13,821 nt of DNA from Alphaproteobacteria bacterium (lineage in GTDB: Bacteria; Pseudomonadota; Alphaproteobacteria; 16-39-46): assembly GCA_947497675.1 (NCBI GenBank), contig CANMHY010000002.1:1-13821 (forward strand). The letters are read 5' to 3'. Position 1 is the first letter of the stretch, and the number at the start of each line of letters is the position of its first letter. Positions 1-6,809 of this stretch are shown piece by piece. A model generated the notes under the pieces. The model saw nothing but the letters and a program-made list of their open reading frames with translations. It searched no databases and was not told the DNA's origin. The position numbers and the translations under genes were made by a program.

Positions 1-273
1 GATGAAAATGAGAAAAATGCCATTATAAAACGGTTTGAGAAGAAAATACAAAAATTTGAAATGAGCCGATTTAAAGGACTTGGAGAGATGTCTGCGGTTC
101 AGCTCAAAGAGACGACGATGGATCCTAAAAATAGGACGCTTGAGCGTGTTATGCTTGGGGACTCGGATTCTTTTTTAAAAGAATTTGTAAATGACCTGAT
201 GGGAAAAGAAGCCGAAAAAAGGTTTGCTTTTATTCAAGAAAATGCTCAATTTGCAAAAAATTTAACTTTTTAA
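1..273 (+). CDS. parE: DNA topoisomerase IV subunit B, C-terminal fragment
   Basis: Only the last 90 codons are present; the frame is open from base 1 and stops with TAA at 271-273. ParE is the ATPase/TOPRIM subunit of topoisomerase IV, which decatenates daughter chromosomes with ParC. Visible are the type IIA signature SRFKGLGEM (residues 22-30 of the fragment), then QLKETTMDPKNRTLERV, and a C-terminal LMGKEAEKRFAFIQENA that I associate with ParE rather than GyrB. GyrB normally has QRYKGLGEM and ends differently. The fragment ends about where ParE proteins usually end, so the 3' end looks intact. No clear GC-rich terminator follows; the downstream spacer is A/T-rich and carries a tandem repeat. 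The ParE-over-GyrB assignment is fairly secure, though the N-terminal domains lie outside the window. Confidence 0.93.
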   Translation, partial: DENEKNAIIKRFEKKIQKFEMSRFKGLGEMSAVQLKETTMDPKNRTLERVMLGDSDSFLKEFVNDLMGKEAEKRFAFIQENAQFAKNLTF

Positions 274-289
274 AAAAATGAGTCCCCTG

Positions 290-328
290 AAAATTTTTAG
301 AGGAAAATTTTTAGAGGAAAATTTTAGA
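290..328. repeat. 14-bp tandem repeat, about 2.8 copies
   Basis: The unit AAAATTTTTAGAGG occurs at 290-303 and again at 304-317, followed by a partial third copy at 318-328 with one T fewer. Each unit contains the self-complementary AAAATTTT. With the CCCCTG at 284-289 the first copy can also fold into an imperfect hairpin (284-303). It lies 17 bp after the parE stop. It could be a slippage-made microsatellite, an A-tract bend, or a weak terminator; the sequence does not decide between these. Confidence 0.75.
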
Positions 329-496
329 AAAGTTGAGTGAATTAAAAAAAACTATCTTTAACATTTTTTGTTTGTCATACTTTAGATCGACAAGGAAGAG
401 TTTTATAAGTTCTTCTTTGGAAGCGTTTCGTCAGAAAAAAAATAATGGAACCTGAAAAACACCTATCCAGAACTAAGTTAATCATTGGGGCTTATG

Positions 497-946
497 ATGA
501 AAGCAAAAAAAATTAAGATTGTGACAAAAAAAGTCACAGACCAATTCTCTCTGAATGACCGCATTGCTGTCTTTATTACCGAGAAACTTGGGACAATGTC
601 GATGGTTTATGGCGCTATCGTGTTTATTCTTTTTTGGATGTTTGTAGGATATGAAACCTATCAAGATCCTTATCCTTTTTCCCTCCTTCTGCTTATCATT
701 AACATTGTGACAATCCTTCTTCTTCCGTTGATTATGGTGGGGCAAAACCTTGTGAATCGTGAAGAGAAAATAAGGGCTGATGAAGCCCGAAACGCGACGA
801 TGACCAGTTATGAAAATATTTTGATGATCCTCGAATGTTTGGAGAGAGATGACAGAGAACTTCTCTACCAAACAAAAGTCTTAAATACCCTTTTAACGGC
901 GGCCGGGCAGGATCCCAAAAAAGTTCGCTCCGAGCTAAAAATTTGA
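497..946 (+). CDS. DUF1003 family inner-membrane protein
   Basis: This is a 149-residue protein. A basic N-terminal stretch (KAKKIKIVTKK) leads into NDRIAVFITEKLGTMSMVYG, then two membrane spans at about residues 32-50 (IVFILFWMFVGY) and 61-83 (FSLLLLIINIVTILLLP). Between them is the DPYPF motif typical of DUF1003, and after the second span the VGQNLVNREEKIRADEA segment. The C-terminal part is a cytoplasmic charged helix. Family function is not established. I chose ATG 497 because GGGG at 487-490 sits 6 nt upstream; ATG 494 and TTG 485 are in-frame alternatives. It is probably a single-gene unit between parE and the next exported protein, both on the same strand. I saw no convincing promoter or terminator. 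Family assignment is good; role unknown. Confidence 0.85.
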   Translation: MKAKKIKIVTKKVTDQFSLNDRIAVFITEKLGTMSMVYGAIVFILFWMFVGYETYQDPYPFSLLLLIINIVTILLLPLIMVGQNLVNREEKIRADEARNATMTSYENILMILECLERDDRELLYQTKVLNTLLTAAGQDPKKVRSELKI

Positions 947-975
947 GAATAAACGACCAGAAATAAGGATTTTCG

Positions 976-1026
976 ATGTTTCAAGAAAAGCAAAAAAGGA
1001 AATTTTTTTCATCGCATGAAAAATAG
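976..1026 (+). other. Possible 16-codon ORF with good ribosome binding site
   Basis: ATG at 976 opens a short Lys/Phe-rich frame (MFQEKQKRKFFSSHEK) ending in TAG at 1024-1026. AAGGA at 965-969 is 6 nt upstream, a spacing suited to translation. It lies between the DUF1003 gene and the exported-protein gene and overlaps nothing else. It could be chance in an AT-rich spacer. There is no sign of a leader-peptide attenuator, such as a run of one regulatory codon or following alternative hairpins. Confidence 0.2.
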
Positions 1027-1027
1027 A

Positions 1028-1056
1028 TTGTTTAATCTTAGAGTTCACAGTATTCT
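1028..1056 (+). promoter_or_regulatory. Candidate sigma-70-type promoter for the 1127 gene
   Basis: TTGTTT at 1028-1033 and TATTCT at 1051-1056 are separated by exactly 17 bp. Transcription would begin near 1063, giving a leader of about 64 nt before ATG 1127. Each hexamer matches the consensus only in part (3 of 6 and 4 of 6). A second AT-rich -10-like stretch is present near 1092-1098. Confidence 0.35.
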
Positions 1057-1113
1057 GCAAGACGTAAAAACAAGCTTTAGACTAACAAAACATAATAATT
1101 AATTTAACTTGTT

Positions 1114-1119
1114 GGAGGA
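1114..1119 (+). promoter_or_regulatory. Strong Shine-Dalgarno that fixes the start at 1127
   Basis: GGAGGA lies 7 nt before ATG 1127. The frame is also open from TTG 1109, but that codon lies upstream of the Shine-Dalgarno and would place the ribosome binding site inside the coding region. The 1127 start also puts a proper signal peptide at the N-terminus. Confidence 0.85.
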
Positions 1120-1126
1120 AATCAAA

Positions 1127-2407
1127 ATGAAATCTTATCTTTCTACTCTCGCACTTGGTGCAGTTTTATCGTTAAGTATCGACATGCAGCCCCTTTATGC
1201 GAATCAGAAAATAGATCAACGCGCCTCTTCCGATGCTCTAGAGGTGCCAGGTATTATTCTTTCTGATGAGCAAAAGAATCAAATTAAGAAGATGCTAGAT
1301 CGGCTCGATATAAATACGGATATACCTGAGGGGAAAGCTCTCTATGCATTTTCAGTGAATAAGGCACAAGACATGATAGAATTCATGTCTTATTCAATTC
1401 CAAGTAAACAGGCTTATAAAAATGGCATAAATACGATGCTCCAAGTTCTTAAAGTGGCGGAGCCTAAATTTCAAAAACTGGGTCTTAAATATTCAACTAA
1501 GGCTTATCAATTTGCACTTAATAAAGTGATCCTTGATCCATCGTGGAATGCTTCTGTGCTTGGCAATACCGAAAAACTTGTAGAGAAGGTTACTGAGGAG
1601 GTTGGGAATATAAACAAAATCTTACTTACGATGTTTAGAGGAAAAATAACGAAAACTCAGGTTTTTACCGCTTTTAAATTCAATGAGGCTGGTTTAGAGA
1701 TTTCTAAAGTAAATTTTGACGCAGTTTCAAGTATGCAGGAATTCTATAAAAGATATGGTCTTTCTACGAGACCAGACATCGTGGTTGATCAATTGGCGTT
1801 TATTAACAGCCAATCCAGGGGCTCTGGAGTTATTTCAGAGAAGATGGTTGATGCTATTACATCCAATTTGAATGAATTGAGGAATCTCTACACGCCAAAA
1901 GAAATCAAGGATCTAAATCTTGTAGAAACGGCCCTCTATTTAGCAAGTCAAGGACACTCCGTTACAAAGGAACATATTAAAAACGCGCAGAGCCTTAATT
2001 CTGCTTATAAAACGATTTTCTCCTTTGTTCAAAAAAATAAGATTGACCCAAAAAAGGGGAACGCCATTTCCATGGGTATTAAAAAATTATATCCAAAAGA
2101 AATAATCTCATTGGCGGTTAGCTTATCAAAAGAGGGTGGTAAATCAGACAATGAAGGGATTGATCTAATTCTCTCCGAAATCAAAAAAGCTGATCCACAA
2201 GAAAAATCTGTGGAAGCTAAAAAGAGCGATCCTAAAGCTCAAACATCACCTTTATCCTCAAGTGTATCTGAAAAAATAAAGCTTTATAAGTCTGACTCTC
2301 ATCGTGATTCTTTAAAAGAGAAACAACTAAAGAAAAAGGCTGTTCATGATGATACTCCTGCAAAAAGTGTGACGGATGATGATAAGGCTGAGAGACCCAA
2401 AAAATAA
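1127..2407 (+). CDS. Sec-exported protein of unknown function (426 codons)
   Basis: I do not recognise this family. The N-terminus MKSYLSTLALGAVLSLSIDM...PLYA is a Sec signal peptide with a likely signal-peptidase I cut after Ala25 (LYA|NQ), so the product should reach the periplasm or beyond. There is no lipobox cysteine. The mature part to about residue 345 is a predicted-helical, mixed-charge region without internal membrane spans; it contains no cysteine that I can see. The last roughly 75 residues are low-complexity and rich in Lys, Ser and Asp (KKSDPKAQTSP..., KEKQLKKKAVHDD), probably disordered. Base composition is more A/T-rich than in the asmA or ddl-like genes nearby. It has its own candidate promoter, a strong ribosome binding site and a terminator, so it is likely monocistronic. 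In a host-associated bacterium such a protein might act on the host, but nothing in the sequence proves that. Confidence 0.88.
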   Translation: MKSYLSTLALGAVLSLSIDMQPLYANQKIDQRASSDALEVPGIILSDEQKNQIKKMLDRLDINTDIPEGKALYAFSVNKAQDMIEFMSYSIPSKQAYKNGINTMLQVLKVAEPKFQKLGLKYSTKAYQFALNKVILDPSWNASVLGNTEKLVEKVTEEVGNINKILLTMFRGKITKTQVFTAFKFNEAGLEISKVNFDAVSSMQEFYKRYGLSTRPDIVVDQLAFINSQSRGSGVISEKMVDAITSNLNELRNLYTPKEIKDLNLVETALYLASQGHSVTKEHIKNAQSLNSAYKTIFSFVQKNKIDPKKGNAISMGIKKLYPKEIISLAVSLSKEGGKSDNEGIDLILSEIKKADPQEKSVEAKKSDPKAQTSPLSSSVSEKIKLYKSDSHRDSLKEKQLKKKAVHDDTPAKSVTDDDKAERPKK

Positions 2408-2434
2408 CGATACATTTTAAAAAAGGCTTAGAGA

Positions 2435-2471
2435 GGGTCTCCGAGAAAGATTTCCGGAGACCCATTTATTT
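2435..2471 (+). terminator. Rho-independent terminator after the 1127 gene
   Basis: A perfect 9-bp stem, GGGTCTCCG at 2435-2443 and CGGAGACCC at 2455-2463, encloses an 11-nt loop that can pair further (GAAA with TTTC). It is followed by ATTTATTT. It lies 28 nt after the stop codon. Confidence 0.85.
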
Positions 2472-2538
2472 AACGATTGATAACAAAAGATAAGAGAGGC
2501 ATACAAAATAGAGAGACTTTTTGAGTTTTCATAAAAGC

Positions 2539-2543
2539 AGGAG
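2539..2543 (+). promoter_or_regulatory. Shine-Dalgarno selecting ATG 2551
   Basis: AGGAG is 7 nt from ATG 2551 but only 1 nt from the in-frame ATG 2545 and downstream of TTG 2521. This makes 2551 the most likely start of the VOC protein, and it matches where family members usually begin (MKFGYTILYV). Confidence 0.7.
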
Positions 2544-2550
2544 CATGCGC

Positions 2551-2943
2551 ATGAAGTTTGGATATACAATTCTCTATGTCAAAAATGTTGAGGAAACTCT
2601 TTCTTTTTACGAAAAGGCCTTTGGACTCACGCGTCGTTTTTTTCATGAAAGTGGTCAGTATGGAGAAATGGAAACCGGGGAGACAACACTTGCTTTTGCT
2701 TCTGAAGCTCTTTCCAAGGAAAATGGGCTTTCTTTTACACCAAGTCATCAAAACAGTCTTCCCTCAGGATTTGAACTTGCCTTTGTTACGAAAGATATTG
2801 AGTATGCTTATGAAAAAGCCATCAAGAGTGGGGCTGTTTCAGTAAAAACCCCTTCTCAAAAGCCTTGGGGACAAAAGGTTTCTTATGTTCGGGATCTTAA
2901 CGGGGTTTTGATTGAGCTGTGTAGTCCTCTCGAAAATTCTTAA
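2551..2943 (+). CDS. VOC (glyoxalase/bleomycin-resistance fold) protein
   Basis: This is a 130-residue protein of the vicinal oxygen chelate superfamily. The first beta-alpha-beta unit reads KFGYTILYVKNVEETLSFYEKAFGL (residues 2-26), followed by the YGEMETGETTLAFASEAL strand-turn block. The second module contains FELAFVTKDIEYAYEKAIKSGA and the closing VSYVRDLNGVLIELCSP. The final Glu of LIEL sits where VOC enzymes often place a metal ligand, but the first-half His/Gln ligand is not obvious, so I would not assign glyoxalase I activity. Length is usual for single-domain members. It follows a terminator and a roughly 85-nt spacer, so it is likely transcribed alone. Its stop codon is only 2 bp from the stop of the opposing asmA-like gene. 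Substrate unknown. Confidence 0.88.
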   Translation: MKFGYTILYVKNVEETLSFYEKAFGLTRRFFHESGQYGEMETGETTLAFASEALSKENGLSFTPSHQNSLPSGFELAFVTKDIEYAYEKAIKSGAVSVKTPSQKPWGQKVSYVRDLNGVLIELCSPLENS

Positions 2944-2945
2944 AT

Positions 2946-5786
2946 TCAGAGCCCAAGAAGTTTAAGACCCCCTTGGACAAGATCGCCAACGGGATTATCC
3001 GAAGAAGGTGCGTCAGAAGAGGCTTTCTTTTTAGAGGTTTTTGAAGGTGTTGTGGATGTTTTAGAGGGACGGTGTGTGTCGTCTTTCATCCCTAAAATGT
3101 TTTGAACCATCCCGACGGCATCTCCGGGTGTGTCGATGAGCGTATTCACAACTGATTCAGGCGCATCAAGCAGTGTGTTTACAATGCTTCCAACGGCATT
3201 GTCCATGAGGTAATTTTGAAGGCCTTGTGTATCAAGTTCGTGGTGAGGATCATCAAGGGGGCCCGTGAGCTTAACGTTAAAGGGAGGAAAGTTTTTAACG
3301 TTGAGTTGTGCCTTTCCGACAATATCAAGGGTATAGTGAGGTAAATCAATAAAGCCCGTTGCGCTGAGATGACCTGCGTCGGAAGTTAATGAGCATGTCT
3401 TTAAAGAGGCAATTCCGTTTTGAAGAAGAAGAATGGCTTCAAGGTCCTTAAACTCTGTTTCTCCCCCTGAAAACGAAGTGTCCAGAAGACCTAAAAATCC
3501 TTGAATGTTGTGCGCTTTATTGAGAGCAGAAACAGCCTTTTCAAGCTCAAAACCACTTACTTTTCCATCCCGTGCATGAATTTTTAAATCGCCGGAAAGT
3601 GTTCCAATATGGGCAGCAATACTGTCTCCCTGAGAGATAATATCCACCAGAAGGTCAAGCGTTCCACCGGTAAGCTTTATATCCCCTTGTTTAAAATCAA
3701 GATTTTTGAGACGAACGCCTTTAAAGGCCCCTTTACAGGAAAAAGGATGCGTCTTTTGGGATGAAAGAGAGGCGGTAACGGTGAAGTCGCCCCCGAGTCC
3801 TTTCCCAGAGACAGGATTTAAGGTGAGTGCTCCCTTTTCGAGTTGAAGATGGGCGACGATATGATCAAAGACAAACGCGTCCAGAATGACTTTGTGAAGA
3901 GAAATATCAAATTCACCTTCCAAAAGGTTTAAAAAGTCTAAATTGAGGGGTGTATGGGACCATATTTCAGAGGAAGGATGATGAGGAATCGGCTTTGCGT
4001 GGGGATGGTTCTTTTTTTGAGAAGAAGAAGGATGAGAGGCCTGGTGGGGTGTCTCCAGAGGGGGCCTAGAAAAGGTATCTAGGTCAAGGGATTCAACGGT
4101 GAGGGTTCCTTTAACCTTCGGAAGAGATTGAAGAAGTGAGAGGCTTGCATTTCCTTGGAATGCCGTCCGTTTTTGTCCAATGGTGAGATGAGAGGAGGGT
4201 ATTTTAAGGGAAATCGTGTTGGAGAGGTCTCCTTGGAGGACGAGGGTAATCTCATACGCACCGAATTTAGAATCTGATAGATTTAGGAGTTGACTTAAAT
4301 TTTTTCCAGAGTTCTTAAGTGTCAAGTCTATATTTTTACCAAGAGTGACAGATCCTTGAAGTTCTGTGGTCAAAAGAGGCGTCGAAAGAAGCGTTTTTGT
4401 TGTGTATGAATCTCCCTCCCAGGAGCTTTCTCCAGAGATGTTAAGGGTATTTCCTAAAAATGCGAGACCTGATTTAAAAGCCGAAAGGTCTTTTAAGGTT
4501 GAAAATTTTGAAACCGAGAGATTATAGAAGACGCGTGGGGTTTTTTCGTCCGTGTAGAAAATGATGTCCCCCGTGAGAGAGGCCTCTCCCAGTTTAAGAG
4601 AAAAGTCCTTTAATTCACTTTTCTTTGTCTGATAGTCAAGGGACGTTGTGAGGGCAAAATTTTCAAAAAGAGCCGGCGAGAGATTTTGTGTTTCAAGTGT
4701 AAAAACCTCTAGAAACGGCTTTAAATTCTGAGAAAGAATTTCAAGCGTCGGGAGGGGTTTACCGTCTCTATTTTGATTGAAAATCTTTAAAAGCACATTT
4801 CCAGGGTTAAGTGTTAGGTCAACAGAGCCTAATCCTTTTTGAATGTCAAACTCTCCTTTTCCTGCCCCTTTTAAGGCGCCAACATCAAGAGAGACGGACG
4901 AGACAGAAATCAGTTGGGGTGTGCCTTGCAAAGTAAATTCAAGAGCATATGAATCGTTCTCGGGTTTTATGAGAGGAAGGATTTTGGACAAAAGACGTGA
5001 TTTTGAAAGATCTCCCTTAAGAGATGTTTTAAGAGAGAAAGAAAGCGCTTCTAAAGAGATATCTCCATCAAGATTAAGGTGTTCATCATAAAAGTCGAGA
5101 TGTGCTGACAAGAGGGCTGTTTTTTGATCGAGATTTTGAAGCTTTCCAATAAGCGTCAGTTTTTCATTAAAAAGAAGAGATGAGAGGTTAAAGTCGATGT
5201 CTTTAAGGATAGAGTCCTTTTCAGCGGAATACGTTAAGCCTAAGGCGAGGTCAATATTCTCAAAGGAAATGGACTGATCCTGATCTTTATAAGAGATGTG
5301 TCCTTTATTTAAGGTAATTTCATCAATTTGAAACGGAAGCTTTGAAGAGGGAGAAGAAGAGGGAAGGGAGGGGGACTTGGACGTCTCAGATGTTGAAATA
5401 GACGCAATCTCCCAGTTTCCTTTTCCGGAGGCATTTTTCTTAAGATTTAAGGTTGGATTTTCTGCAACGATCCTTGAGAGGACAATTTTACCGTGTAGAA
5501 GGCTGAGAAGAGAAACCTTTAAAGTAACCTCTTTTACAGAGGCTAAGGGGAGTTCGGGTGTATCTTGAGAAGACGAGATGACCACGTCATTGAGCGTAAT
5601 TTGAGGTCTTGGAAGGAGTGAGAACGTCAGAGGTCCTGTAAGATGAAGGTCTTGCCCTGTTGCTTCATGATAAGACGTCTCATAAGTTTTTTTAAAGCGA
5701 TCAAGTGACACGAAAAGAGGGACAATGAGCGCAAGCCCAAGGATAAGAGAAAGAAGGATACCCAGAGAGGTTGAAAATTTCTTCAT
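2946..5786 (-). CDS. AsmA family envelope protein
   Basis: This is a 946-residue protein from ATG 5786. An upstream in-frame ATG at 5837 would add 17 residues, but it lacks a Shine-Dalgarno, and a promoter-like TTGTTT-16-TATCCT (complement of 5826-5853) lies across it. A single N-terminal membrane anchor (about residues 6-29, LGILLSLILGLALIVPLFV) is followed by the AsmA-type TGQDLHLTGPLTFSLLPRPQITLNDV block. A long periplasmic beta-rich region follows, then the conserved C-terminal AsmA block at about 720-860 (GTLSGDLKIHARDGKVSGFEL, FNVKLTGPLDDP). AsmA-like proteins resemble bridge-type lipid-transfer proteins and affect outer-membrane assembly. Unusual are a His/Ser/Pro/Lys linker (about 572-611) and a Ser/Thr/Lys/Pro tail of about 30 residues before a short hydrophobic end. 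It is possibly a distal gene behind the 5945 gene, 107 nt upstream. It contains no obvious terminator before the convergent gene. Confidence 0.9.
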   Translation of the reverse strand: MKKFSTSLGILLSLILGLALIVPLFVSLDRFKKTYETSYHEATGQDLHLTGPLTFSLLPRPQITLNDVVISSSQDTPELPLASVKEVTLKVSLLSLLHGKIVLSRIVAENPTLNLKKNASGKGNWEIASISTSETSKSPSLPSSSPSSKLPFQIDEITLNKGHISYKDQDQSISFENIDLALGLTYSAEKDSILKDIDFNLSSLLFNEKLTLIGKLQNLDQKTALLSAHLDFYDEHLNLDGDISLEALSFSLKTSLKGDLSKSRLLSKILPLIKPENDSYALEFTLQGTPQLISVSSVSLDVGALKGAGKGEFDIQKGLGSVDLTLNPGNVLLKIFNQNRDGKPLPTLEILSQNLKPFLEVFTLETQNLSPALFENFALTTSLDYQTKKSELKDFSLKLGEASLTGDIIFYTDEKTPRVFYNLSVSKFSTLKDLSAFKSGLAFLGNTLNISGESSWEGDSYTTKTLLSTPLLTTELQGSVTLGKNIDLTLKNSGKNLSQLLNLSDSKFGAYEITLVLQGDLSNTISLKIPSSHLTIGQKRTAFQGNASLSLLQSLPKVKGTLTVESLDLDTFSRPPLETPHQASHPSSSQKKNHPHAKPIPHHPSSEIWSHTPLNLDFLNLLEGEFDISLHKVILDAFVFDHIVAHLQLEKGALTLNPVSGKGLGGDFTVTASLSSQKTHPFSCKGAFKGVRLKNLDFKQGDIKLTGGTLDLLVDIISQGDSIAAHIGTLSGDLKIHARDGKVSGFELEKAVSALNKAHNIQGFLGLLDTSFSGGETEFKDLEAILLLQNGIASLKTCSLTSDAGHLSATGFIDLPHYTLDIVGKAQLNVKNFPPFNVKLTGPLDDPHHELDTQGLQNYLMDNAVGSIVNTLLDAPESVVNTLIDTPGDAVGMVQNILGMKDDTHRPSKTSTTPSKTSKKKASSDAPSSDNPVGDLVQGGLKLLGL

Positions 5787-5906
5787 TCGAACGCTCTTTT
5801 TATTAAAAGGGGTTAAATTTTCTCTAGGATACCTCATGTCGCAGAAAAAACAAACGGGAAAGAAAGAAATTTCGAAGAAGGTGTTTTTATTTAATTTTCT
5901 CGATAA

Positions 5907-5927
5907 ATCCCCAGCTATTCTGGGGGA
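5907..5927 (-). terminator. Weak stem-loop between two minus-strand genes
   Basis: CCCCAG at 5909-5914 pairs with CTGGGG at 5920-5925 around a 5-nt loop (CTATT). Read on the minus strand it lies about 20 nt after the stop of the exported-protein gene and is followed by ATTTATC, a poor T-tract. It may attenuate rather than stop transcription into the asmA-like gene. Confidence 0.4.
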
Positions 5928-5944
5928 TGGAGGTCAAGCTCGGT

Positions 5945-6649
5945 TTAGAAACGAGAAAGCTCTTGATGGACAATTTCTTTTTCTTTTATAAGGTCGCTTA
6001 AAATAGAGTCCAGTTTCGTCCTTATTCTTGTTTCTTCTTCAGCGAGAACACCCTTGAATGTTTCTTTAAGTTTTTTTCTGTGAGTTTCATAAGAGTCCTC
6101 TATTCTCTTTGGAAAAGATTCTTTAAACCATTTAATTGACCCAATACTTCGAGGATAATGGTTTGTTAAACTCTCCCAATGATCAATGATATCAAGGACG
6201 GATTGTCCTGTTAAGTGTTCTTCAATCCAAGAAAGACCAAGGTGAGAAAGTGTTTTTTGAGAATCTTGATAATGTTTTTCACCAGGGATCGTGAGCCACC
6301 TTTCCATTTGGTCAAAAAACGAGTTAAAATCCAGATCCAAGCACAATTTTTTCAGGGCTTGAAGTTGTCTTTTACAACTTGCGACTAATTTTAGGTCATG
6401 GAGAATGCTTAGAGGATTGAGAAAGGAAAAATCGGAAAGGTCAAAATTATCCAAGAGACACTGGACATAATTAAAAGAACTATCAATGTCTTTTAGGCTT
6501 GCTTCAAGAGATTCTTTCGTAAAAGTTCTCCTTTGTGTCTTGGGAGAGCAACTTTCAGAATCGTGCCGTGGGCCTTCCATAGCCCCTACCTCAAAAGAGA
6601 AGACCAAAAAAATACTTGAAAAAAAAGAGACACGCTTTTTGAACGTCAT
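5945..6649 (-). CDS. Sec-exported helical protein of unknown function
   Basis: This is a 234-residue protein I do not recognise. The N-terminus MTFKKRVSFFSSIFLVFSFEVGAME is a Sec signal peptide with a probable cut after Ala23 (VGA|ME). The mature 211 residues are predicted mostly helical and highly charged, with four cysteines (ESC, QCL, SCK, LCL in the first half) and a Glu/Lys/Arg-rich C-terminal third that could form a coiled coil (EETRIRTKLDSILSDLIKEKE). No enzymatic motif is visible. AAGGAA, the complement of 6657-6662, is 7 nt before the ATG and supports this start. It is divergent from the tandem Ddl gene across a 160-bp shared upstream region and precedes the asmA-like gene on the same strand. 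A periplasmic or secreted accessory role is inference. Confidence 0.82.
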   Translation of the reverse strand: MTFKKRVSFFSSIFLVFSFEVGAMEGPRHDSESCSPKTQRRTFTKESLEASLKDIDSSFNYVQCLLDNFDLSDFSFLNPLSILHDLKLVASCKRQLQALKKLCLDLDFNSFFDQMERWLTIPGEKHYQDSQKTLSHLGLSWIEEHLTGQSVLDIIDHWESLTNHYPRSIGSIKWFKESFPKRIEDSYETHRKKLKETFKGVLAEEETRIRTKLDSILSDLIKEKEIVHQELSRF

Positions 6650-6749
6650 GAATATTTTCCTTAAGAAATAAAATGGTTATAAACTGAGAGAATCGTAAAA
6701 TTTTATGCCAGAAAAAGCAAGTTTTTTCGATTTCTAAAATGTTTTCCCA

Positions 6750-6778
6750 TTGTCTTACAGCAAGTGACTCGTTACACT
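6750..6778 (+). promoter_or_regulatory. Candidate promoter for the tandem Ddl gene
   Basis: TTGTCT at 6750-6755 and TACACT at 6773-6778 are spaced by 17 bp, each matching 4 of 6 consensus positions. Initiation near 6785 would give a leader of about 25 nt before ATG 6810. A short Shine-Dalgarno GAGG (6802-6805) precedes the start by 4 nt. The region is shared with the divergent exported-protein gene, for which I found no convincing promoter. Confidence 0.45.
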
Positions 6779-6809
6779 CCAAAAGTTCAATTTTAACGCT
6801 CGAGGGCTC

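Noticed and set aside
278..340. 20-codon frame starting at ATG 278 across the tandem repeat
   Set aside because: There is no Shine-Dalgarno before it and its sequence simply translates the repeat.
482..871. 129-codon frame antisense to the DUF1003 gene
   Set aside because: It mirrors the hydrophobic coding region of a recognised family and has no family resemblance or ribosome binding site of its own.
1109..1126. TTG start extending the exported protein by six residues
   Set aside because: It would lie upstream of and include the Shine-Dalgarno; the 1127 ATG gives a proper signal peptide.
2470..2751. 93-codon minus-strand frame overlapping the VOC gene
   Set aside because: It lies opposite the conserved VOC N-terminus and terminator region; no domain and no plausible start context.
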